Notes: generated by a model not told the origin, from the sequence alone. A DNA stretch of 64,000 bases from Simmondsia chinensis (GCA_018398585.1 JAGTTD010000013.1:32381131-32445130); one strand, 5' to 3'. Positions 19,895 through 31,178 are shown, counted from the stretch's first letter. Numbers and translations: made by a program.

Positions 19895-20535
19895 ATTTTT
19901 TAGGATTTTTTTTTTAAAACTTGAAATTCACCTAAGTTTTAGGTACATTTTTTAAATATCACCTAAATCTTTTTAATTTTTTAAAGTCACCCCGAAAATT
20001 TTTAAAATTTTTCAATATCACACATTAATATTAAAACCGCTAAAAGCTGTTAGTTTTTGTAGACGTGGCTTTTGATGAAAAAAAGAAAATAATCTTCAAA
20101 AATTCAAATTTGCATTTAAATTAATTTTAAAATATTCTTAATATCTAAAAAAATTATAAATATTTTAAAAGATAACTATTATATTTCAAAAAATTATTTT
20201 TTTAAATGCCATGTTAGCAAAAACTAAAAAGGAACATATCCAGTACCTCAAGAGCTCCCGCCTACGCAGAGTCTAAGGGGGCGGATGTACACAGCCTTCC
20301 CCCTTCAGGGTGTTAACCTGAAGAGAAGTTATTTTCCAGTACCCCCAACCTGAGGGTGAGGATTTCTGAGGAGGTCACCCATGTTAGCAAAAACTAACGG
20401 ATGTTAATGGTATTACATTAAGGTGTGACATTAAAAATATTTTAAAAGTTTAGGTCTGACTTTGAAAATTTGAAAAAATAAGGTAATTTTTTAAAACCGT
20501 ACCTAAAATTTAGGTAATTTTTATTAAGAAATTAT
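19895..20535. mobile_element. Long-TIR element (ACCTAAnTTTTAGGT family), split by a SINE
   Basis: Arms TCACCTAAGTTTTAGGTACA and the mirrored TACCTAAAATTTAGGTAATT extend inward with TCAATATCACAC, CGTTAGTTTTTGC and GTGGC blocks. Same family as 28757-29195 and 31303-31762. SINE copy G is inserted in the right arm, so the element is older than that SINE. Confidence 0.7.
20228..20379 (-). mobile_element. 5S/Au SINE, copy G, minus, 5'-truncated in the 5S C box
   Basis: A perfect 18-bp duplication CATGTTAGCAAAAACTAA (20210-20227 and 20380-20397) flanks it. The 5' end stops at ATGGGTGACCTC-equivalent sequence, so only the last part of the 5S head is present, followed by the full Au tail. The A box and intermediate element are missing. 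Confidence 0.92.
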
Positions 20536-21242
20536 ATTTTTTAAAATTATAATTTCGATTTCAAAATAAAAGGATTTTTCACACGAGGTCAAGATAAACA
20601 TGTTTAATAGTTATCTCATTTGTGCACTTGACATACCGTAAGTAATTATTAAACGGGAAATTATTACTTGGATAACGTGTGGTTTGACCATTTATCAATA
20701 TTTTACTCTTATATTTTACTATATATAACGAGATATTTTAAAGTTTAAAAATTTTATCATTTAGGCATGTTGAAGTTTCAGAATATTACCAATAAGGTAC
20801 ATTGATATTGAAATTCGATAGATTTTTATTGGAACCTATGAAATTGGAACATGATTTTTTTTTTGGGTAAATAACTGGAACATGATTCTAATACTATATG
20901 AGTGTCTTCAGTAGAATTCTATGACCTTTTGTCAAAAAATGGTAACTCAACGCATGATTTCAGTAATAAATAAGTAAATTACATAAAAATTTAGTAAATT
21001 TTTTTTTTTATAAATCATTAAATTTTTGCTAAAAATATTGACGTTGTAATCATTTACTATATTAGTTTTTTCTGCATAAAATTAGTCATTTTTTAATCAT
21101 AAAAACTCATTGAAATACAACATATAGGATACTTAGCTTATAAAATATTCAAACTTCAGGATTTTTCACTGTATATATTAAAATATCAAAAAACCTAGAT
21201 AATAAATAGTCAAACCTGAGTACCATATTGATAATTTCCCTT
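20536..21242. other. AT-rich intergenic DNA, possible MITE arms
   Basis: TATTACTTGGATAACGTGTG and the later TAGATAATAAATAGTCAAAC have a weak inverted look, as in the 24637-25086 element. No gene or clear boundary seen. Confidence 0.3.
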
Positions 21243-21356
21243 AGGCTCGCGAGTCAATGAGATCGAGCTTCACTAGCCTCGGGCAGCTTTTCAAGCTTTG
21301 TGACGAGTTGGCTTGTGAGGGCTCGTGAGCAGGCTCGGCTCATTTACGGCCCTAAA
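21243..21356. repeat. GAGCTCG-rich degenerate repeat, short copy
   Basis: GCTCGCGAGTCAATGAGATC, CGAGCTTCACTAGCC, GGGCTCGTGAGCAGGCTCGG and TCATTTACGGCCCTAA. Bases 21361-21750 that follow are AT-rich with nothing recognised. Confidence 0.55.
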
Positions 21357-21751
21357 TACATTAAAAATAAATAAATAAATAAGTCAAACATTGTAATTTT
21401 GAGTGTTAAACTAGGTCAAAATTTTTATGTGGACGAAAGATATGAAATTTAATCTGTTGATTGTGATTTGATTTATGCCCCCAAAAAGTGTCCAACTAAA
21501 TCAAATCATTTTCAGATAAATTATATATTATTACTCTAAAGTTTAGTATATTAATTTTTTTAATTTATAAATTTTATCAAATAATTTTTTAGTTCAAAAG
21601 TTACATATTTTTCACAAAATAATCCAAACTGCCTCCCTAAGCTTACATGCCTGATATTTTTGCTGCTTTATTGTTGCATGCATGCTTGCACGTGCTTGGT
21701 ACTGCTTTATTTGTTATGTCTTGAATTTTATAAATATTTTTTTTTCCTTTT

Positions 21752-21860
21752 AGGGTTAAGCGTCCTTCAGAAACAGCCTCTCTTTAAAGATGCACCTGAG
21801 GGATAAGGTTGCATAATCCTGTGTTGGCGGAAGCCCTGGGTCTTCTATCGTTGTTGTTGT
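21752..21860 (+). mobile_element. Au-like SINE tail fragment
   Basis: AGAAACAGCCTCTCTTTAAA, GATAAGGTTGCAT, TGTTGGCGGAAGCCCTGGG and (TTG)n. Short and diverged; the 5S head is reduced to an uncertain GGTTAAGCG at the start. Confidence 0.65.
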
Positions 21861-21939
21861 CCAAACTGCACTATGTAAAGTGTAATAAGCCTCTCATGCA
21901 ACTTTTTTTATTAGATATATCATAATATTACAATTCGTG

Positions 21940-22140
21940 TATAAGATTAGGGGTACCCCTCTCTCCGGGTATTGTGTATGGCAGTGACTTTTGGAGTCCC
22001 CGGGCTTGAATAATTGTTGTTTTTTCGTCTTTGCTTGCTTTTGTGGCCCTTGCATGTCACACCTTTTGTTTTCGAACCGGTACTCAATTATCAAAAAAAC
22101 AAAAAAATTGACGGGGCTACTAACAAATAACGACAAAATT
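21940..22140 (+). mobile_element. L1-type LINE 3' UTR fragment
   Basis: GT-rich text with GGCTTGAATAATTGTTG, TTTGCTTGCTTTTGTGGCCC and TTTTCGAACCGGTACTCAAT, then AATTATCAAAAAAAC, has the style of plant L1 3' ends. Similar ends are at 40560-40900, 52300-52390 and 63770-64000. Confidence 0.35.
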
Positions 22141-22387
22141 TTTACCCTTTCATCCCCTTTTTTGAATTATTTTATTCAATACATGTAACTTTTGAACTAC
22201 TAAATTATTTTACAAAATTTATTAATTATAAAATTAATTTATTAAACTTAATATTACTAATATCTAATTTATCTAAAATAATATTAATAAAATTACAATA
22301 TAAAAAATATTTACACTTATATAATCGGATAAATTAAATACATAACATCTTCAAAACTTAAAATCCCTTTCGCTCCATAACCGAACA

Positions 22388-22641
22388 CAGGGCCAGACAT
22401 AACTCCAAGCAACTCAAGCAACCGTTTGTAGCCCTAGACTTTTAGTTGCCCTAAATTTTTGCAGTTGTAATTTCTAAAGTATCAATTCTTTATATTAGTA
22501 AATTTTATGATTAATATTATTGAAATTTATTGCATATAAGGCCTCTTTTAAAATTTTCGCTATGATTAAAATTATTACAATTTATTACATGTAAAGGCTT
22601 CTTTCAAAATTTTTGCTTGAGACTCCTAAAATGTCGCCCTT
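22388..22641 (+). mobile_element. hAT-type MITE (CAGGGCCGA family)
   Basis: Left end CAGGGCCAGACATAACTCC; the worn right end is ATGTCGCCCTTAC. The interior has AAGCAACTCAAG, GCCCTAAATTTTTGCAGTTG, TTTTATGATTAA and GGCCTCTTTTAAAAT. Siblings are at 25354-25760, 30756-30949 and 36278-36480. Confidence 0.6.
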
Positions 22642-23360
22642 ACCGTGATTTACCATGAAAGTAACCGCATTCTGCAAACGCAGTTCATACCCAAAATCCA
22701 ACTACATTAAGGTTAACCACATTTATAAAATGCGGTTTGCATAAAAATAAACCGCATATTGAAAACTCGGTTTATCTAAATTTAAATCGTGTTTTCGAAA
22801 CGTAGTTTATAACTACCTAATTACAAAAATCGCCTTATACACGTGGACCATATAAATGTAATTATTCTTTTTTGGGCTTTATTTTTTTATTTTTTAATAG
22901 TATTTTTGGAACCGACTCCTATTAACATGACAGCAATGGAGATGATGGGCATATGCCTTATTAGTCAATTTGTAGTGATTACTTTATTGATTTTTTTAAA
23001 GTCAAAGATTTTGGTTAATTTTTCTTTTTACCTAATTGTCTGTTTCATAAAAAGATACTTTTTAACCCAAAAAAAAAGGTGTACGACCAAATATTATTGT
23101 CAGAATAAAATTAATATTGTTAGAGTAAGATTTAGTTTTTAAGATAATTTTATGTCTTTTATTGTTTGTAAGTCACATATCATTACTCTGATAATAATAA
23201 CTTTATTTTTAAATACTAATTTTTTTTCTCTCCTTATAGAAAAATAGAAAATTAGTAATTTGGTATTTCTTCCTGTTTTTCAAAAAAGAAAAACTCCCCC
23301 TTTTGTTTTATTTTATTTGATTATTTTTGATTATTTTAAACAAATCAAATATATGATGAA
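22642..23360. other. AT-rich intergenic DNA with short tandem-like motif
   Basis: Around 22660-22820 the motif AACCGCAT or AAACGCAGTTTAT recurs several times with spacers (AACCGCATTCTGCAAACGC, AACCACATTTATAAAATGCG, AACCGCATATTGAAAACTCG). This looks like a degenerate short repeat. The rest is poly-T rich with no gene. Confidence 0.35.
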
Positions 23361-23800
23361 CTACTTGAGTTTGAAACCGATGAGGGCTCGTTCTTGTTCA
23401 TGTTGGGGCTTGATAGCTTATTGATCTGAGTTTAAGCAAGTTCGATAAGCTTAACGAGTTGGGTCGAAATGGGGTGCTCGACTCGACGTTCATGAACACT
23501 TAGATATTAGGGCTTGTAAATGATTGGCATGAGTTTGAACAGGTTCGATAATGGCTTGATATTAACTCAAATATCTTGATGTAATATTGAGATTGACTCA
23601 GCATGACGACGAGCTCCACTCAGCTCAATAACGAGCTCATCTTAGCTTGATTAGAATAACGAGTCGAGTTAAGTAGAGTAACAAACACACTAATATTTTG
23701 TCGAACCAAGTTCGACTAAAAGATTTGAAAACTTGATAAATGCTTGACTCGAATTCAAACAAGGAGTTGCTCAACTCAAATCCTTAGATTTGTGCATCGT
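23361..23800. repeat. GAGCTCG-rich degenerate repeat
   Basis: A nearly full-length copy with GAGTTTGAAACC, GGGCTCG, AAGCTTAACGAGTTGGGTCG, GAGCTCCACTCAGCTC and GACTCGAATTCAAACAAGG. Confidence 0.6.
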
Positions 23801-24130
23801 ATTTTAAATGCCATTTTATTGATCATTTGTGCATGAGATCGTTATCAAACCGTGTTTCGTATGGCCATTCCAAAACTCCTCTGTATAATTTGGATATAAA
23901 CATGACACAAAACGACATATTTGTTAGCAGTAATATCGAGGCCACTAATGACCTTTCACTATCAATCAAAGTTATGGACGCCACAAATCACAACTAAAGG
24001 TGGTTGGAGGAGTAGAATACATTTGACATCAACCGTCAGTTAACTCAACCGATAAAGTCTATGAGAAATGATACTTAATACCTGGAATCGACCTTCAATT
24101 GTCAACTTGTGTGACTTCCTTACAGTATGT

Positions 24131-24468
24131 TAGGCTCTAATACCACTTGTTAGGTCCACCCACAGAATACTGAAATCCTAAATCAAAATAATGATCACAT
24201 AAAAGGAAATTGCGGAGTGAAATAAGAACACTGGGATTTATGTGGTTCAGTCGAAGGTTATATCCACGGCAGAAAGTAAATAATTTACCTATATCTTTAA
24301 AACTTATATGAAACATTTCTAACTCTCAACTCTTTCTCAACCACAATGGTAACATACACAACCCAAATATATATATAGAGCTACTACAGTAAAAACTCTA
24401 GTATATTATGAGTCTAAATAAGATTGGCCCAATCTTATATCTTATAAATAAAGCCCGAACATTTGACA
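24131..24468 (-). mobile_element. LTR plus primer-binding site of a copia-like element, minus
   Basis: On the minus strand the LTR would start near TGTCAAATGTTCGGGC (24468) and end GGACCTAACA (24148). AG and TGGTATTAGAGCC, a tRNA-Met-type primer-binding site, follow. No coding region accompanies it; 23801-24130 may be its leader. Confidence 0.55.
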
Positions 24469-24636
24469 TTCTACTGTCAAATTGAAATAAAATGGGGTGG
24501 CCCCCTCATACTCCACTACTGATAGTGGCACACACTTGTACAAAAGGTATGAATTCATACTATTTATATTCAATTTAAATATATAATATAATACTAAAAT
24601 AATATTTATAAAAATATATTTAATATTAATATTTAG

Positions 24637-25086
24637 AAAAATTATCACTTAAACACCATGAGATTTAAATATTTTATTATTTAGGTGCCCTATATTAAAA
24701 TTTGATAAATTTTTATAAGAATCTAATCAATTTTATACAAAATATGTTAAAAGAAGTTAGCGCACATGTTTTCATAAAAAATTCAACGAATCGTGATAAA
24801 GCATTCACCGAATGTTGTTGTAAACCACCTAACAACTACCACAATTACTCGTCATTTTCGCACTTTTCAGTAAAAATCAACAAATATTAGTGAAGATATT
24901 AATATATTATTGAATTGTGTTCAAATTTTAGCATTTTCTAGGAGAATCTATAAAATTTTTGATAAACGAGTATCTAGTTGAGAAAAATTTAAAACTTCAC
25001 GGTATTTAAGTGATAAAATATCTAAAATTTAAGGTATTTAATTATATATATTAATATATCAGGATATCTAAGTGATAATTTTTTTA
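24637..25086. mobile_element. TIR element with TTATCACTTAnA ends
   Basis: Left AAAAATTATCACTTAAACAC is mirrored by the right GGATATCTAAGTGATAATTT. TTCAACGAATCGTGATAAAG and AATTTGATAAATTTTTATAA recur in the copy at 39596-40116. AT-rich, no transposase. Bases 24469-24636 and 25087-25353 hold nothing recognised. Confidence 0.6.
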
Positions 25087-25353
25087 ATATTTAAAATTTA
25101 ATGATTATTATATGATTATATATTTAAATTATGTATATAAAATATTAAACTCTTTAAGTGCAGTGGTCATTGACCTTTCACAAGTACCATGCATATGTAC
25201 GATCAATTATCAAGCCACTAAAATATCTACAGTTTAAGCATTATTATAACGACAAAAAAGAGAACAATATATAAGTCTAATAAATTACTTTATCTAAAAT
25301 TAATTAGTTTTAAAATCTATTAGTATAATATTTTAACTTGATGTATTTAGGAC

Positions 25354-25760
25354 GAGGTCGGTCCTAACATTATCGGAGCCTTAAACAAAATTTTTAAATA
25401 ATGCCATTCATACATAGTATGAGCAACATAACCAGTGCCCTAAGGGCTCCTGCTTGAGCATGGTTTGGGAGGGGCGAATGTAGGCAACCTTCACCCTTCA
25501 GGGTATTATACCCTTGAAGACAAGCTGTTTCCGAGTGCCCCTAACCTGAGGGTGAGGACTTTGCAGGAGATCACCCATCCTAGTACTGCTCTCGCCCAAG
25601 CACGCTTAACTTCGTAGGTCACCCATTCATACATAGTATCATTTCTCTAAAAACCTTATTAATATTAAAGGTTTTTACTTTAAAAACTAGAACCTTCAAA
25701 ATTTGGGGCCCCTAAAGTTCGAGGGTTCCAAGCGATTGCTTGGGATTATATCCGATCTTA
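25354..25760 (-). mobile_element. hAT-type MITE (CAGGGCCGA family) split by a SINE
   Basis: Plus-strand GAGGTCGGTCCTAACATTAT and TTGGGGCCCCTAAAG, GATTGCTTGGG match the reverse complement of the 36278-36480 MITE. SINE copy H interrupts it at 25421-25622. Confidence 0.55.
25421..25622 (-). mobile_element. 5S/Au SINE, copy H, minus, 5'-truncated
   Basis: Perfect 17-bp duplication CCATTCATACATAGTAT (25404-25420 and 25623-25639). The 5' end stops just before the 5S A box (GAAGTTAAGCGTGC-equivalent is present, the GGATCCCATTAGAAC part is lost). The tail carries a 5-bp loop insertion at TATTATACCC. Confidence 0.93.
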
Positions 25761-26338
25761 ATTTATGATATTATATATCTCTTATATTATCCCTCGGGAT
25801 ATTTCTATATTTTTTGTTATGTACTTACCTCTATATATGATATCTCAACAAATTTGTTGAGTCGTGCTCTCTAAAATATTCTTTTAGATAGTAAACCCTA
25901 ATTACCTTCTCTAACACTAATCCCCAAAACAAGCGAGGGGCAAAAGAAACCCTAATCCCAAAGTTCGATCATGCATAGCAGCATCTTGTTCTCGTTCTTC
26001 TGCAACCGCAGTAGCCCCCACTTGGACTTATATGTAAATCTCATGTATGTCAGCTCTATGGACTCGAACGTAAAGTTTGGTGAAATTTATCAAAATTCGT
26101 ATTCAAATATGCACATTGAAAAACTATTTTTCCACTTGAAAAAACCCAAAAACATGTTCAAATTTGGGAGTTGTCCCAATTTTTCAAATTCTTCTTCCCA
26201 ATTGTTTTATATTTGACTTATAATTTGACAAAATATAACACATTTTCCAATTTGTTAAATTTATTATTATTTATATAATTAGGATACAAATCCAAAAGAC
26301 ACTGTTGTATCAGATAGGATACAGCTTGAAGGTAAGCA
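25761..26338. other. Intergenic DNA, possible LTR scrap
   Basis: AT-rich with GATATCTCAACAAATTTG and AACCCTAATTACC. An 81-codon frame at 25971-26216 has no recognised domain and no supporting signals, so it is not called a gene. Confidence 0.3.
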
Positions 26339-26565
26339 AAAAGCAACATATCCAGTGCCTCAAGAGCTCCTGCCTATGGAGGGGACGGATGTACCCAACC
26401 TTCCCCCTTCAGGGTATTACCCCTGAAGAGAGGTTGTTTCCGAGTGCCCCCAACCTGAGGGTGAGAACTTCCAGGAGGTCACCCATCCTGGTACTGCTAG
26501 CGACCAAGCATACTTAATTTTGAAGTTCTAATGGGGTCCGGTGACGGCATGTTGGTACCCTTTTT
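26339..26565 (-). mobile_element. 5S rRNA-headed Au-tailed SINE, copy I, minus
   Basis: Full-length. Plus-strand text GGAGGTCACCCATCCTGGTA, CTTAATTTTGAAGTTCTAAT, GGGTCCGGTGACGGCATG and TTGGTACCC is the reverse 5S head. The likely short duplication is GGTAAGCA (26331-26338 and 26566-26573). The head reads GCCGTCACCGG on the minus strand, second subfamily. Confidence 0.9.
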
Positions 26566-26828
26566 GGTAAGCATCAACAGTCTAAATAATATATAAAAAC
26601 CTAAAAAAAAAGAAGAATAGAAATATATTTTTCTTCGACAAGTGAAGGGTTAGTGAGAAAAGGTGTAAAACTTATCGTTATATATTGGTAATCTCACCAT
26701 TCCCTCAATGTTCTCATCATCCCACACAAGAACTGCAAATACAATGCTATTTGAATTATTTTAAATAAATATAACTTTTATCCTCAAAATTTATTTCAGA
26801 GTTTCTAGACTGAAAAATTAATACATTA

Positions 26829-27054
26829 AGGCCTTGTTTGGTTACCATGAAGTAACCGTGGGCACATGCCCTGTTGTTGGATTACCGGAAAAATGACAAA
26901 ACTTGAAAAGTGAAAATTTCTTAGCAATTTTCAATTCCTTCCCAACTATTAAACACTTTGTATTTCCTTTACGAGAAGCTCATATAAGAATTGATTTCTT
27001 GAGCAATACAACTTTTCAATGGAATTCAATTCCGGTGTTAACCAAATAAGACCA
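26829..27054. mobile_element. MITE with AGGCCTTGTTTGGTT ends
   Basis: Left AGGCCTTGTTTGGTTACC is mirrored by the right GTTAACCAAATAAGACC. Interior AAAAGTGAAAATTTCTTAGC and CAATTCCTTCCCAAC is shared with 37614-37946 and 60649-61034. Bases 26566-26828 show nothing recognised. Confidence 0.6.
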
Positions 27055-27368
27055 AAATCTAGAATACTGATACATAATTTATCCTTATAAATTTAATAAT
27101 TATATATCTTGTTAGATTTTATCAGCTCCATGTAAAACAACACAGGGTGTAAGTGTAGAGAAGAGAAATCCAACAAGTATAGTAGTTTCCTTTTTGTGTG
27201 GTCCTCATCCACCCCTTTTTAGTTATACCTTGTGGGTCAGCCAACTTTCTCTTTGCATTACTTCGTAAGCAAGCGAAAAAAAGAGGTAAAAAACCCTCAT
27301 TCAGTCGTCGTATATCTCCTTGTATTCGATCGATTTCGATTAAGCACCAACAATGGTGGTGGCTCATA
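27055..27368. other. Intergenic DNA with a possible lost 5' exon
   Basis: An unremarkable region ending in a purine/pyrimidine-mixed leader before ATGGTGGTGGCTCATA (27353-27368). That sequence is the duplicated target of SINE copy J. Read across the SINE, the frame would give a short hydrophobic peptide of 19 codons. Too short to call a gene. Confidence 0.25.
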
Positions 27369-27607
27369 TCAAAGAGAGTACCAACATGTCGTCACCGGGT
27401 CCCATTAGAACTCCGAAGTTAAGTATGCTTGGGCGAGAGCAGTACCAGGATGGGTGACCTCCTGGGAAGTCCGCACCCTCGGGTTAGGGGCACTCGAAAA
27501 CAGCCTCTCTTCATGAGTAATACCCTGAAGAGGGAAGGCTGCGTACATCCGCCCCCTGACCTTGCTTAGCCGGGAGCCCTTGGGGTACTGGTTTTTTTTT
27601 TTTTTTA
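27369..27607 (+). mobile_element. 5S rRNA-headed Au-tailed SINE, copy J
   Basis: Perfect 17-bp duplication AATGGTGGTGGCTCATA (27352-27368 and 27608-27624). The full head GTACCAACATGTCGTCACCG continues through GGATGGGTGACCTCCTGGGA and the tail ends in T's. It is one of the best preserved copies. Confidence 0.95.
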
Positions 27608-27624
27608 AATGGTGGTGGCTCATA

Positions 27625-28154
27625 CTTTCATTCTATGTATCTTTTGTTTAGAGTCCTCGACCATATAACTCAGTGGTACACTAGGTCACCTGTAGTGACT
27701 CGAAAAGAAAGCTTTGATCACTGGTGGTCAATTTTTCCGCTTGCTTCTATGTCAACTGCTCTGGAGGCATGGATATTGGCCTAATCTAGTTTTGTTAAGG
27801 ACTCCACTTATGAGTCTCGTAAGATCTCAGATAGGAGTTGTGAAAGAGGAGATCATTATATAAGACTAGTGCATCACTTCACCTAATGCCAATTAGTTTT
27901 AAAATGGAACTCCATTTGGGCATATATGTGGATCTCATGTCAACCGAATCCTTAGGTCGGGCCAAAAGGTCTGGTGGAAATCTAATAAGTTTTTTGCTTG
28001 TTAGCGCTTGTATTATAATGATTAAAAAATGTCGTATCATAATTTTAGGGAAAGAAAAAAAATGAAAGAAAGAAAGAAAAAAAGCGAAGGAATGGATTAC
28101 GGTGATGAAATATGGCCGATTATGTTGATAAATAAGTGATTTTGGATGCAAATC
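27625..28154. other. Intergenic DNA, nothing recognised
   Basis: Contains CATATAACTCAGTGGTACAC, faintly tRNA-like, and a GAAAGAAAGAAAG stretch at about 28060. The short reverse frame at 27879-28151 is not supported. Confidence 0.3.
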
Positions 28155-28590
28155 AACGAAGCTAAGCTAACTCACCAAGATCAATAAAAAGTTTGAACAG
28201 CTCAATTCAAGCTAAGCCAACTCATTTGGCTAAATAAACTTAACCTCAAGTCGATAAAGCTCCAGCTAAAAGGCTAGTAAATATACACGAGTGAACTTCA
28301 ATATAAACGATGAACACAAATGTGCCCAGTCTAGCCAAATTCGAGTCTAGACGAGTCAAGCTCAAGCTTAGTCAAGTGGACTAAGATTATCGAATTCGTA
28401 CAAAGCATAAACCAAAAAAACTTAGCTCAAAGCTTACCTAGTTATAAGCGAGCTCCACAAAGCCAAGCCAAGCTCGACCTTGTGATAACACAAACTTTAA
28501 CTCAAAGTTTAGAAGTTGGGCGAAGGTAAATCGAGTCCCGAGACTAATAAGCTCAAGCTCAAATCCAACTCATTTAGCCACGTAGAAACG
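28155..28590. repeat. GAGCTCG-rich degenerate repeat
   Basis: AGCTAAGCCAACTCA, AATTCGAGTCTAGACGAGTC, AAGCGAGCTCCACAAAGCC and AATCGAGTCCCGAGAC. This copy is more diverged than the others. Confidence 0.45.
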
Positions 28591-28756
28591 ATATAGACTA
28601 GTCGCAATCCACGATAGCGGAAGAGGATGTGACGAGTCATGGTTGTGGCACCACATAGTGCTAAATCATGGTGTTCAACTATGGTAATGATAATGGAACT
28701 GGAAGACTGATAAAGAAGGCCAAGAAATCCAACTTTTTTCAAGAATTTTCGTTTTT

Positions 28757-29195
28757 TTTTTATTGAAATTATCTAAATTTTAGGTACGGTTTTAAAAAAT
28801 TATTTTAATTTTTAATTTTTCAATATCACGCGTAAACTTTGCGAAACTTTTAATGTCGCAACTAAATGTAACACCGTCAACATCCTCTAGGTTTTAATGA
28901 CGTAGCATTCTGAAAAAGAAAAAAATATTTTTAAAAAAAATAGAATTTACGTTTGAAATAATTTTGAACATTTTAAATATCTAAAAAGTTAGTAAAACTT
29001 TAGAAAAACAATTATATATTTTTAATGTAAAATCATTTTTCTTAAAATGTCATATTAGCAAAAACCAACAGATCTTAATGACGTCACATTAAAGCAACCC
29101 TAAAAATTTTGAAAATTTTAGGTCTGATATTGAAAAATTAGAAAATCTAGTTGGCTTTAAAACCACACCTAAAATTTAGGTAATTCTAGGGGGAA
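28757..29195. mobile_element. Long-TIR element (ACCTAAATTTTAGGT family)
   Basis: Arms ATCTAAATTTTAGGTACGGT and, mirrored, CACACCTAAAATTTAGGTAA. Homology of the arms runs for more than 100 bp through TTTTTCAATATCA and AATGACGT. No coding capacity. Confidence 0.7.
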
Positions 29196-29264
29196 AAAAC
29201 CCCTTTTTCAGATTGGAGAACATTCAAAAATTTTAAGGAAAATAGTTTCGAAAAACAAATTATA

Positions 29265-29292
29265 ACAACAACAAACCCAGTGCCTGCAACGG
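29265..29292 (-). mobile_element. 28-bp micro-SINE: only the extreme 3' tail inserted
   Basis: The insert reads CAACAACAAACCCAGTGCCT with a few more bases, which is the last 28 nt of the Au-like tail in reverse. It is flanked by a perfect 17-bp duplication TCGAAAAACAAATTATA (29248-29264 and 29293-29309). It is a retrotransposition event that aborted almost at once. Confidence 0.88.
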
Positions 29293-29579
29293 TCGAAAAA
29301 CAAATTATATACACAGAAAATATACTTTGGATTTATTTGGTACCATTTTATATTTTTAGTTTTTTGACTTTCTAGAAACAAAAAACCAATATAAGACCAT
29401 TTTATTTTTCTGATTTGTGGCTTCTTATTTTTAATTTTCAATAAATTTAGGAAAAAAACTAAGGGTAAAAATCAATAGTTGCATCGCCCTAGTATTCTTT
29501 CTTCGTTTTAGTATAATTTCCTTTTGCTAAATCCTCAAAATAAGAACTCGGATTAAAACACCACCACCATTCATAATAC

Positions 29580-30400
29580 CGAAACTTTTAGATCTCATTT
29601 GGCGCATGAAATTAGAGCCTAAAATTGAGGTTGAAACTAGAACTCAAGTCCAAAATTCCAAGTCAATTGTTTAATTTACCTGTTAGAATTTAAGATAAAA
29701 TTCTATTGTTTAATTACATTAAAAAGGACTTTAATAAAAATAAAAAAAAAAAGCATACAATCCAACTCTTTGAGTTCAGAAGAATGAATTTCAATTCCAA
29801 ATTAACTCCATTTAAGTAATTCATTACCTAAAATAACTCGCGACTGAAAAATTTGGCCATATACCTAAATTTGAGCCAAAATTTAAAACGGCCCCAACCA
29901 AATATAAACTTGAACCTGAAATCACCCGACCTGAATTAACTAGAACCTATCTAACTCAAATTTTGAAGTGATTCAATCCAATTGACCCAAAACACGAATT
30001 AACTCAAATCCAAAAATGGACCTACTTGACTTGAATGCGATCCAATCAAGTAGACCCGAACCTTGCAGTGACATGAGAGCCAACATGACCCAACCCGGCT
30101 TCTTCCCACCTAATAAATTTGACATGATTTAAGTAACCCAATATTTGGAATGACGCAGTTCAATCAACACAAAACCATGACAATCTGAGCTCAAAATGAC
30201 CTAAATGGACTTCAACTCGAATCATGTTAACTCGAATTCCAAAATTATACAACCCAATTAAAACTTAACTTGAGTTGACTAGAAACTCAAAATAACTCAA
30301 GCTCAAAGTAATTCATCCTGACCGCCAATTCCAACAAACCCAACACTCAAAATAATCTGACCCGATTAGTCCAAAACCCTTGATGGACTCAAGTTGCTAT
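29580..30400. repeat. Degenerate AACTCAAACCC-type repeat
   Basis: Recurring variants of AACTCAAATCC, GACCCGAACC, AACTCGAATC and CCAATTGACCC through about 800 bp. This is a low-order degenerate repeat of the sort common in plant intergenic DNA. No gene seen. A MITE-like TTTATTTGGTACCATTTT end lies just before, near 29330. Confidence 0.4.
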
Positions 30401-30499
30401 GAAATTACATTTCCAACCCTTGATTCCTTTGATTAACCAAATGAAATTTCAGTTCCTTGCTAATTCTAATACTATCATAACCCAATTCCATGAACCAAA

Positions 30500-30710
30500 C
30501 ACGGCCTTAGTATCATTTTGTCATCTACAGTTCTTGATTTTTGAGGAACAGAAAACACGACCACTAAAAATATCTTTTTCTTTTGATTTTCAATTTTGAA
30601 AACATGCAAATGCTAAAAATAAAAAATCAGAAACAAGATGAATCATTTTCACAATCTGATTTTTAATACCACAAAAATCAAAAACTAAAGACAAAAATGA
30701 GAAACCACCC
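30500..30710. mobile_element. MITE, same family as 7104-7322
   Basis: Ends GGCCTTAGTATCATTTTG and, on the right, ACAAAAATGAGAAACCACCC. Arms contain CAGTTCTTGATTTTTGAGGA mirrored by AAAAATCAAAAACTAAAGAC. Confidence 0.5.
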
Positions 30711-30755
30711 CTCCAGCATATTCATATGTGTCCGTCAGGTTCGGTTCCTTAAGCG

Positions 30756-30949
30756 CAGGGCCATACACATAACCCGAAATTACCCAAGCAATTGCTTGAG
30801 GCTCCCAAATGTTAGGGACCCAAAATTTTTAGAATTGCAGTTTTAAAGTATCGTTTGTTAATATTAATACATTTCATGATTGAAAATTTTCTAATTTGTT
30901 CTCCTAAAAATTTAGCTTGGGGCTCTAAGAATATCAGGATCGGCCTTAG
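30756..30949 (+). mobile_element. hAT-type MITE (CAGGGCCGA family)
   Basis: CAGGGCCATACACATAACCC, AAGCAATTGCTTGAGGCTCC, AGTTTTAAAGTATC, TAGCTTGGGGCTCTAAGA and ATCAGGATCGGCCTTAG. The right end is slightly eroded. Confidence 0.65.
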
Positions 30950-31178
30950 CTAAGCAGTTACTATGCTAACCCACAACACTATTCTTCCCAAAATCAAATC
31001 TATATGCCTCAACTTATCCAGTTGCACATAAGAGAGTTTCAAATGGGCAGTGCGTACACGACGTATACACCCTGGTTGAAAAAAGAATACAAGAGCAAAT
31101 AAACTAACAGTAAGAGAAAACAAGAAGTGCTATATTTCAGAATGTTCTCAACATCATTCCAATCGTATGGAGGGGCGG

